Positions 58,403-64,000 of a stretch of DNA of 64,000 bases are shown here, piece by piece; the first letter of the stretch is position 1, and every line of letters starts with the position of its first letter. The position numbers were made by a program, and so were the translations under genes. Location of the stretch: assembly GCF_014202645.1 (NCBI RefSeq), contig NZ_JACHHG010000002.1:288180-352179 (forward strand), written 5' to 3'. Source of the DNA: Deinobacterium chartae (GTDB lineage: Bacteria; Deinococcota; Deinococci; Deinococcales; Deinococcaceae). The notes beneath the pieces are model-generated. The model searched no databases. It had not been told where the DNA came from and saw only the letters and a list, made by a program, of their open reading frames with translations.

Positions 58403-59817
58403 TTTTCGATCCCGCGCAGGACAAGCCCCAGGAGGAGTGCGGCGTTTTCGGCGTGTACAGCCCGCAGCCGACCGACATCGCGTGGCTCACTTACCTGGGC
58501 CTGTTCGCACTGCAGCACCGTGGGCAGGAGGCGGCGGGCATCTGCGTCTCGGACGGCGAGCAGTTCCTGGTCGAAAAGGACCTGGGCCTGGTGACCCAGG
58601 TCTTTGATGAGGCGCGGCTGGACCGGCTGCGCCTGGGCGCTGCGCGGGTCGGCATCGGGCACGTGCGCTACTCCACCACCGGATCGAACCTGCGCTTCAA
58701 CGCGCAGCCGCTCACGGTACGCACCAACAAGGGCATCTTGGGGCTCGCGCACAACGGCAACTTTGTAAATGCCCGCGAGATGCGCGCCCAGATGCTCGAC
58801 GAGGGCGTGATCTTTCAGACCACCAACGACTCGGAGGTCATGCTCAACCGCATCGCCCGCTACGCCCACCTCGACCTGATCGAGGCGACCAGCCGGGTAA
58901 TGGGCGAGCTGCACGGCGGCTTCGCCGTCGTGCTGATGAGCCGCAACACCCTGGTCGGCCTGCGCGACCGCAACGGTGTGCGCCCGCTGTGCATCGGCCA
59001 GCGTGACGACGGGGCCTGGGTGTTCGCCTCCGAGCCCTCGGCGCTGTTTGCAGTCGGTGCACGGCTGGTGCGCGACGTGCAGCCCGGCGAGCTGGTGTGG
59101 GCCGACCGCGAGGGACTGCACAGCCTGCAGGTCCTGAGCGGCAAGCCCACCCCGTGCAGCTTCGAGTGGATCTACTTCGCCCGTTCCGACTCCACCATCG
59201 ACGGGCAGGACGTGCACGAGAGCCGCATCCGCATGGGCGAGCAGCTCGCCAAGGAGTCGCCGGTGGAAGCTGACATCGTGGTCCCGGTGCCCGACAGCGG
59301 CATCGGCGCGGCCATCGGCTACTCGCGCGTCAGCGGGATTCCGTTCGACTACGGCCTGTTCAAGAACCCCTACGCAGGCCGCACCTTCATCGCCCCCACC
59401 CAGGAGATGCGCGAGCTGAAGGTCAAGATGAAGCTCTCCCCCACCTCGGCGGTGCGCGGCAAGCGCGTGGTGCTGGTGGACGACTCGATCGTGCGCGGCA
59501 CCACCTCGAGGCAGATCGTGCAGCTGTTGCGCGACGCCGGGGCGGCCGAGGTGCACTTCCGGGTCTCGAGCCCGCCGATCACCGACCCGTGCTTTTACGG
59601 CATCGACACGGCGGCCCGCAAGGAACTGATCGCCTCGACCCACACCCTCGAGCAGATCCGCGAACTGATCGGCGCGGACACGCTGGCCTTCATCTCCGAA
59701 GACGGCCTGCGCGAGGCCATCGGCGGGGCGGGCGTGTGCCTGGCCTGCTTCAACGGCGAGTACCCCGCCGGGGTGCCGCTCGAGAACGACGTGAACAAGC
59801 TGGCCCTCGAGGTCTGA
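58399..59817 (+). CDS. purF: amidophosphoribosyltransferase
   Basis: 472 aa, GTG start overlapping the purL stop. Short propeptide, then Cys14 in EECGVFGVYS as mature N-terminal nucleophile. PRPP loop VVLVDDSIVRGTTSRQIVQLLRDAGA. Cysteines in TPCSFEWIYFARSD, SDPCFYGID-type 'TDPCFYGIDTA' and CLACFNGEYPAG match the Bacillus-type 4Fe-4S ligand set. First committed step of purine synthesis. Followed by a strong terminator, ending the operon. Confidence 0.97.
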
Positions 59818-59831
59818 GTAGATACCACCTG

Positions 59832-59860
59832 CCCCGCTCGCCTGTGCGGGCGGGGTTTTT
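59832..59860 (+). terminator. terminator of the purine operon
   Basis: CCCCGCTCGC / GCGGGCGGGG (one G-T pair), CTGT loop, T5 tail. Confidence 0.93.
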
Positions 59861-59885
59861 GCTGGCCAGATTGGAGCGCATAGCT

Positions 59886-59914
59886 TTGACGCATAACGCA
59901 TACCGGGATATATT
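59886..59914 (+). promoter_or_regulatory. near-consensus promoter abutting a terminator
   Basis: TTGACG (59886-59891), 17 nt, TATATT (59909-59914). Transcription would start near 59921, just 5 nt before a terminator stem. Confidence 0.65.
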
Positions 59915-59925
59915 GTTTTTATCGG

Positions 59926-59947
59926 TCGGCCAAGCGGCCGATTTTTT
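59926..59947 (+). terminator. terminator at the start point of the promoter
   Basis: TCGGCC-AAGC-GGCCGA followed by T6; flanking ATCGG/CCGAT gives alternative pairing. Expected RNA is about 27 nt. Confidence 0.8.
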
Positions 59948-60013
59948 CGTTTGTTCCCGGCGTGGTGCAAGAGCAGCTCTTGGCCCTCCCCCTGTGCCCC
60001 CCAGGGAAACGCA

Positions 60014-60042
60014 TTGACAAATCTCAATACATCGAATACTTT
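60014..60042 (+). promoter_or_regulatory. promoter of the arsenic-type cluster
   Basis: Perfect TTGACA (60014-60019), 17 nt, TACTTT (60037-60042), then 6 nt to ATG 60049: a leaderless promoter. Confidence 0.85.
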
Positions 60043-60048
60043 AGATGC
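60029..60048 (+). promoter_or_regulatory. ArsR operator candidate 1
   Basis: ACATCGAATACTTTAGATGC, imperfect inverted repeat overlapping the -10 box. Confidence 0.6.
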
Positions 60049-60375
60049 ATGAGGCTCGAGGAGACCGCCGACGTGTTCAAGGCGCTCGGCGACGAACACC
60101 GACTGAAGATCTTGCACTTCCTGGCGACCCGCGACCCCGCGTGCTGCTCTACCGGAGCGGGCATCTGCGGCTGCGACCTGCAGGATCTGACCGGACTCGC
60201 GCAGCCCACGGTCAGCCACCACATGAAGCTGCTGCTCTCCGCCGGTCTGGTCACCGGAGAAAAACGCGGCAAGTGGACCTATTACACCCTGTCCGCCCGC
60301 GGCCTCGAAGTCGCCCGCCAGGGCATTGCTTTCCTGCTGTCTCACGCACCCCAAGCCGCTCAGGAGGCCGTATGA
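60049..60375 (+). CDS. ArsR/SmtB-family metalloregulator
   Basis: 108 aa. Winged helix: ETADVFKALGDEHRLKILHFLATRDPACCSTGAGICGCDL, recognition helix AQPTVSHHMKLLLSAGLV, wing EKRGKWTYYTLS. The CxC in ICGCDL at the alpha-3 helix plus the adjacent CC is the layout of arsenic- or cadmium-type sensors. As(III) is favoured by the neighbours. Derepresses on metalloid binding. Leaderless start; overlaps the next gene by 4 nt. Confidence 0.92.
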   Translation: MRLEETADVFKALGDEHRLKILHFLATRDPACCSTGAGICGCDLQDLTGLAQPTVSHHMKLLLSAGLVTGEKRGKWTYYTLSARGLEVARQGIAFLLSHAPQAAQEAV

Positions 60376-60557
60376 ATCCCGATGTAGCACACCAGTTCGC
60401 GCTCGACCGTTACGCTCGGATCCTCGAGGATGCCCGCAGCGTCCACCTGGACCTGCCCCGCAAGCCGCAGGCCACCGCCGCGTGGTTTCAACGGCTCTGG
60501 CGGCTGCCGCTGGTCCGCTTCCGCAGCGTGAAATCCGGCCCCTGCCTTTCTTGCTGA
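60372..60557 (+). CDS. small protein with C-terminal CxxC
   Basis: 61 aa, ATG overlapping the ArsR stop (ATGA), with AGGAGG 4 nt upstream. Sequence MNPDVAHQFALDRYARILED, basic middle, ending FRSVKSGPCLSC. No family recognised. A pair of terminal Cys in an arsenic-type operon suggests metalloid binding or thiol exchange; this is inference only. Confidence 0.65.
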   Translation: MNPDVAHQFALDRYARILEDARSVHLDLPRKPQATAAWFQRLWRLPLVRFRSVKSGPCLSC

Positions 60558-60562
60558 GCAAA

Positions 60563-60582
60563 ACATCGAAAAATTTCGATAG
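60563..60582 (+). promoter_or_regulatory. ArsR operator candidate 2
   Basis: ACATCGAAAAATTTCGATAG, whose core ATCGAAA-AA-TTTCGAT is a perfect palindrome; it matches operator 1 at 15 of 20 positions. Confidence 0.6.
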
Positions 60583-60591
60583 GAGAACGCC

Positions 60592-61926
60592 ATGACCCAG
60601 CCCTTGCCCACCGCCATCATCGGAGCCGGACCCATCGGCTTGGCCGCCGCCGCCCACCTGCTCGCCCGCGGCGAGACCCCCATCATCCTCGAGGCGGGCC
60701 CCGAGGCCGCCGCCAGCGTGCGCCAGTGGGGCCACGTGCGCCTGTTCTCGCCCTGGAGCTACCTCACCGACGCGCCCGCCCGCGCCCTTCTCGAGGAGCG
60801 CGGCTGGGTCGCTCCGCCCGACCAGGACTACCCCAGCGGCGCGGAACTGGTCGAGCGCTACCTCGAGCCGCTCTCCCGGCACCCACGCATCGCTCCGCAC
60901 CTGCACCTGGAGCGCCGCGTCACCGGCGTTGCCCGGCTGGGCTTTGACAAGATGAAAACCCAGGGACGTGAAAACGCCCCGTTCGTGCTGACCACCGCAG
61001 GCCCCCACGGCCCCGAGCGGTTCCTGGCCCGCGCGGTGATCGACGCGAGCGGCACGTGGCGCACCCCCAACCCGCTCGGAGCGAGCGGGGTTGCGGCGGC
61101 AGGCGAGAAGCAGGCCGCAGAGCGGCTGTTCTACGGCATTCCCGATGTGCTCGGCGCGCAGCGCGAGCGCTACGCCGGGCAGCACACCCTGGTGGTCGGC
61201 AGCGGCCACTCGGCCATGAACGCCCTGCTGGACCTGGTACAGCTCGCGGCGCAAGCTCCCGGCACGCGCGTCACCTGGGCGCTGCGGCGCGCAAACCCGG
61301 ACAGCGTCTACGGCGGCGGCGCAAACGACCAGCTCAGCGAGCGCGGCGCCCTGGGCCAGCGCCTGCGCCACGCGGTTGATGCGGGCCTGCTGAACGTGCG
61401 CAGCGGCTTCCGGGCCGACACGGTCGAGCAGCAGGGAGCACAGCTCAGCGTGCACAGCGGCGCGCAGCGCATCGACCGGGTGGACCGCATCATCGTGGCG
61501 ACCGGCTTCCGGCCGGACCTCGAGATGCTGCGCGAACTGCGCCTCGACCTGGACCCCGCCACCGAGAGCCCGCGCGCCCTGGCACCCCTGATCGACCCGA
61601 ACGTGCACAGCTGCGGCACCGTACGCCCGCACGGCGCCCTCGAGCTGCAGCAGCCCGAACCGGGCTTTTACATCGTCGGCATGAAGAGCTACGGGCGCGC
61701 GCCCACCTTCTTGATGCTCACCGGCTACGAGCAGGTCCGCTCGGTCGTCGCAGAGCTCACCGGCGACCGTGTGGCAGCCCGCGACGTGCAACTGGTGCTG
61801 CCCGAGACCGGCGTGTGCAGCGTGGACTCCGGCGGCGGATGCTGCGCGGCCACGCCCGCCGGGGTGTCCCTCGAGGACTTCTCGCTGCCCGCGAGCGATC
61901 CGCCGCCTTTCACCCGCGTCGACTGA
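60592..61926 (+). CDS. FAD/NAD(P)-dependent flavoprotein with Cys-rich tail (arsenic cluster)
   Basis: 444 aa with AGGAGA upstream. FAD motif AIIGAGPIGLAAAAHLLARGE at the start and NAD(P) motif VVGSGHSAMNALLDLVQLA near residue 200; between them a Trp-rich segment (QWGHVRLFSPWSYLT). This is the CzcO/FMO-like fold. The last 60 residues include CSVDSGGGCCAATPAG, a Cys cluster not part of the core fold. Flavoproteins of this kind occur in arsenic operons but the reaction is not established. Operator 2 lies directly upstream. Confidence 0.82.
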   Translation: MTQPLPTAIIGAGPIGLAAAAHLLARGETPIILEAGPEAAASVRQWGHVRLFSPWSYLTDAPARALLEERGWVAPPDQDYPSGAELVERYLEPLSRHPRIAPHLHLERRVTGVARLGFDKMKTQGRENAPFVLTTAGPHGPERFLARAVIDASGTWRTPNPLGASGVAAAGEKQAAERLFYGIPDVLGAQRERYAGQHTLVVGSGHSAMNALLDLVQLAAQAPGTRVTWALRRANPDSVYGGGANDQLSERGALGQRLRHAVDAGLLNVRSGFRADTVEQQGAQLSVHSGAQRIDRVDRIIVATGFRPDLEMLRELRLDLDPATESPRALAPLIDPNVHSCGTVRPHGALELQQPEPGFYIVGMKSYGRAPTFLMLTGYEQVRSVVAELTGDRVAARDVQLVLPETGVCSVDSGGGCCAATPAGVSLEDFSLPASDPPPFTRVD

Positions 61927-63198
61927 ATGCGCGCGCCGCGCGCTACGCGCCTCACCCGCCCGTACTACGGGTGGGTGATCGTCGCAACGCTGGGGCTAAG
62001 CGAAACGGTCTCGTACGGCATCCTTGCCTACACCTTCGGGGTGTTCCTGGGCCCGATCAGCCGCGACCTGAACGTCCCGGCGAGCTGGGTGACCGCCGCC
62101 CTGAGTGCGTCGGTGCTCACCGCCGGACTGATCGCGGTTTCGGTGGGGCGCTGGGTAGACCGGCGCGGTGCCCGCAGCCTGATGACCGCAGGCTCGCTGC
62201 TGGGTTCGCTGCTGCTGCTCGCCTGGGCCCAGGTCACCACCTTCGGCGGCCTGCTGCTGGTGATGGTCGCCATGGGGGCGGTGCGCGCCATGGTGCTGTA
62301 CGAACCGGCTTTCACGGTCGTTGCCACCTGGTTCCGGGCGTACCGCCGCCGCGCCCTGACCGCCCTGACCTTCACCGCAGGCTTTGCCAGCGTGATCTTC
62401 GTTCCGCTGGCCGGGCTGCTCAGCGAACAGCTCGGGTGGCGCGGGACGCTGGGCGTCTTCGCGCTGGTGATGCTGGTCTTCGCGGCCCTGCCGCACGCCC
62501 TGTTTCTGCGCCGCCACCCGCACGACCTGGGCCTCGAGGTGGACGGGGAGCGCATGCCAGCGCCGCCCGAGCCTGCCGCTCCCCTGGCCGGTTCGGTACG
62601 GGCAGTGCTGCGCAGCCCGCATTTCGCGCTGTTCGCGCTGGCGTTCGCACTGGTCAACATGGTCTCGGGCGCGCTGTTCGTACACCTCGTACCGGTGCTG
62701 GTGGAGCGCGGCTGGTCGCTCACGGCGGCGGCGAGCCTGACCGGTCTGGTCGGTCTCATGGCCCTGCCCGGCCGGGTGGTGTTCACCCCGCTGGGCGAGC
62801 GCATCTCGCCCTACCTCCTCACCAGCGTGATCCTGGGCTGCGTGGCGCTGGGCTGTGTGGCACTGTGGGCCCTGCCGGGCAGCGTGGGCACCTGGGCCTT
62901 CGTGATCCTGTTCGAAACGGGTTGCGGTGCCATCACCCCGGCCCGCGCGGCCCTGCTGGCCGAGACTTACGGGACTGGAGCGTACGGCACCCTGAGCGGT
63001 ATGCTGGCCGGCATCCTGGCCGTGACCGGAGCGCTTGCCCCGCTGGCGGTGAGCGCCCTGCAAGCTGCCAGCGGCCGTTACGGTCCGGCCCTGGCAGCGC
63101 TCGCTGCGACGGGAGTCGCGGCAACCCTGACCCTGCTGATCACCTCCCGCGTCTTTGCACCCGCTCTTTTCCCACCCAAGGAGCCGTATGCCCGTTAG
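61927..63198 (+). CDS. MFS transporter of the arsenic-type cluster
   Basis: 423 aa with twelve hydrophobic segments; starts directly after the flavoprotein stop (TGAATG). MFS loop 2-3 motif 'GRWVDRRGARSLMTAG' is present. Not ArsJ by context (no GAPDH gene). Likely inner-membrane efflux of an arsenical or other oxidised product. Overlaps the acetyltransferase gene by 11 nt. Confidence 0.88.
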   Translation: MRAPRATRLTRPYYGWVIVATLGLSETVSYGILAYTFGVFLGPISRDLNVPASWVTAALSASVLTAGLIAVSVGRWVDRRGARSLMTAGSLLGSLLLLAWAQVTTFGGLLLVMVAMGAVRAMVLYEPAFTVVATWFRAYRRRALTALTFTAGFASVIFVPLAGLLSEQLGWRGTLGVFALVMLVFAALPHALFLRRHPHDLGLEVDGERMPAPPEPAAPLAGSVRAVLRSPHFALFALAFALVNMVSGALFVHLVPVLVERGWSLTAAASLTGLVGLMALPGRVVFTPLGERISPYLLTSVILGCVALGCVALWALPGSVGTWAFVILFETGCGAITPARAALLAETYGTGAYGTLSGMLAGILAVTGALAPLAVSALQAASGRYGPALAALAATGVAATLTLLITSRVFAPALFPPKEPYAR

Positions 63199-63676
63199 AC
63201 CCGCCACCCCCCGCGACGCTGCCGCCATCGCCCGCATCTACAACCAGGGCATCGAGGACCGCAACAGCACCTTCGAGACCTGCCCGCGCACCCCCGAGGA
63301 CATCCTGGGCTGGTTCGACGGTCAGCATCCCATCGTGGTCCTCGAGGAAGCGGGGACCGTGCTGGCCTTTGCCTCCACCTCGAGTTACCGTCCGCGCGCG
63401 TGCTATGCGGGCATCGCCGAGTTCTCGGTGTACGTGGACCGCGCGGCCCGCGGACGGGGCGCGGGCCGCACGGTCATGACCGGCCTGCTCGAGGCAGCCG
63501 CGGCGGCAGGATTCTGGAAGCTGGTCTCGCGGGTCTTTACCGAGAACACCGCCAGCTTGCGGCTGCTCGACTCGCTGGGCTTCCGGCAGGTCGGGGTGTA
63601 CCAGAAGCACGCGCGCCTCGAGGGCGTGTGGCGCGACGTGGTGATCGTGGAGCGGCTGCTGCCCGAGAACTTGTGA
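63188..63676 (+). CDS. ArsN1-like N-acetyltransferase (PAT/Bar family)
   Basis: 162 aa from ATG 63188 (AAGGAG 5 nt upstream). GNAT of the phosphinothricin acetyltransferase group: VRPATPRDAAAIARIYNQGIEDRNSTFET, SYRPRACYAGIAEFSVYVDRAARGRGAGR (acetyl-CoA loop), and ENTASLRLLDSLGFRQVGVYQKHARLEGVWRDVV. Close to the ArsN1 type that N-acetylates arsinothricin. Overlaps the MFS gene by 11 nt, so its translation is coupled. Confidence 0.85.
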   Translation: MPVRPATPRDAAAIARIYNQGIEDRNSTFETCPRTPEDILGWFDGQHPIVVLEEAGTVLAFASTSSYRPRACYAGIAEFSVYVDRAARGRGAGRTVMTGLLEAAAAAGFWKLVSRVFTENTASLRLLDSLGFRQVGVYQKHARLEGVWRDVVIVERLLPENL

Positions 63677-63686
63677 GGGCTTTGCC

Positions 63687-64000
63687 TCAGCGCAGCGCGG
63701 CCACGACCTCGGCCACGGTTGCCCGGGCGCTGCGTCCGACCCCCACCAGCGTGGCCGAGGCAAAGCCGGTCCAGTTGCCGTAGCCCACCAGCCACAGGCG
63801 CGGCTCCGCGCGCGAGCGGGTGCCCTGCACGCGCACGTACCCCGGGTCCTCGAGCACGCCCAGCGAGTCGAGGTGCTGCAGGGCGGGCCGAAAACCGGTG
63901 CACCAGATGATGGTGTCCGCGTCGCTCGTTGCACCGTCGGGCCAGACAACGCCCTGAGCGGTCACGCGGACAAACATGGCGCGCGCCCCGAGAACGCCGC
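63687..64000 (-). CDS. ArsO-like flavin monooxygenase, C-terminal part (5' end outside window)
   Basis: At least 104 residues; the frame is open to the window edge. C-terminal part of an FAD/NAD(P)H monooxygenase: [22 protein letters not shown] (ATGxRP-like motif) and [21 protein letters not shown] at the end, as in ArsO. Convergent to the acetyltransferase with a 10-nt gap, so it belongs to the same locus but not the same transcript. Confidence 0.75.
   Translation of the reverse strand, partial: GVLGARAMFVRVTAQGVVWPDGATSDADTIIWCTGFRPALQHLDSLGVLEDPGYVRVQGTRSRAEPRLWLVGYGNWTGFASATLVGVGRSARATVAEVVAALR

Overview
The window is a high-GC chromosomal stretch from a free-living bacterium, most probably of the Deinococcus-Thermus phylum and Deinococcus-like. 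I infer this from sequence traits, not from a database match. At least twenty genes have a TANNNT -10 box ending only 5-10 nt before the start codon (leaderless or nearly leaderless mRNAs, a known Deinococcus trait). Leu-Glu is very often written CTCGAG, so the palindrome CCTCGAGG recurs throughout. The gene content also fits: a TerD/VWA protein, a DHH-CBS-tRNA nucleotidyltransferase fusion, Skp/OmpH paralogs and a menaquinol/ubiquinol bd oxidase. I see no insertion sequence, prophage or CRISPR array.

Layout. 1-2.2 kb: truncated peptide ABC transporter (permease and binding protein). 2.6-4.1 kb: ArsR-DUF2087 regulator, GIY-YIG-like protein and an orphan. 4.1-6.6 kb: cydAB. 6.7-12.5 kb: YdaT-like protein, endonuclease III, MFS transporter, zinc-ribbon coiled coil, GNAT, methyltransferase, pgi. 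12.7-15.8 kb: small envelope protein, AhpD-like protein, two tandem Skp/OmpH chaperones, CBS-ACT protein. 15.8-18.8 kb: scpA-trpS, HD hydrolase, B12-binding mutase subunit. 18.9-24.2 kb: c-type cytochrome-like protein, ptb/buk, HtrA-type protease. 24.3-28.8 kb: DHH-CBS-nucleotidyltransferase, a degenerate plus an intact site-2 protease, hemolysin III. 28.9-33.3 kb: P450-like protein without its heme cysteine, TerD-VWA protein, RraA-like protein, SDR. 33.6-38.7 kb: thrS with an unusual leader, GNAT, guaB, tRNA-Ala(CGC). 38.8-44.7 kb: VOC, lipoprotein, GNAT, SDR plus FAD oxidase pair, uppP, lipoprotein. 44.9-53.6 kb: secreted orphan, BTAD activator, Usp, TerB-like protein, NDH-2, amine oxidase, DUF218, pentapeptide repeats. 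53.8-59.9 kb: purC-purS-purQ-dinB-like-purL-purF. 60.0-64.0 kb: an arsenic-type cluster (ArsR, a 61-aa CxxC protein, flavoprotein with a Cys-rich tail, MFS, ArsN1-like acetyltransferase, convergent ArsO-like monooxygenase).

How genes work together. The purine genes form a tightly coupled operon (five successive 4-nt start/stop overlaps) behind a structured leader. The arsenic-type cluster has two near-identical 20-bp ArsR-operator candidates, one on the arsR promoter and one just before the flavoprotein.

The most unusual item is the thrS leader. A promoter drives a leaderless 29-codon ORF ending Thr-Thr-Arg-Thr-Leu-stop, whose stop codon opens a 10-bp hairpin, followed by a second hairpin next to the thrS ribosome-binding site. 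This looks like a threonine-sensing attenuator. Other highlights are a near-consensus promoter directly abutting a terminator (59,886-59,947), a pseudo-protease/protease pair, and a cysteine-less P450.
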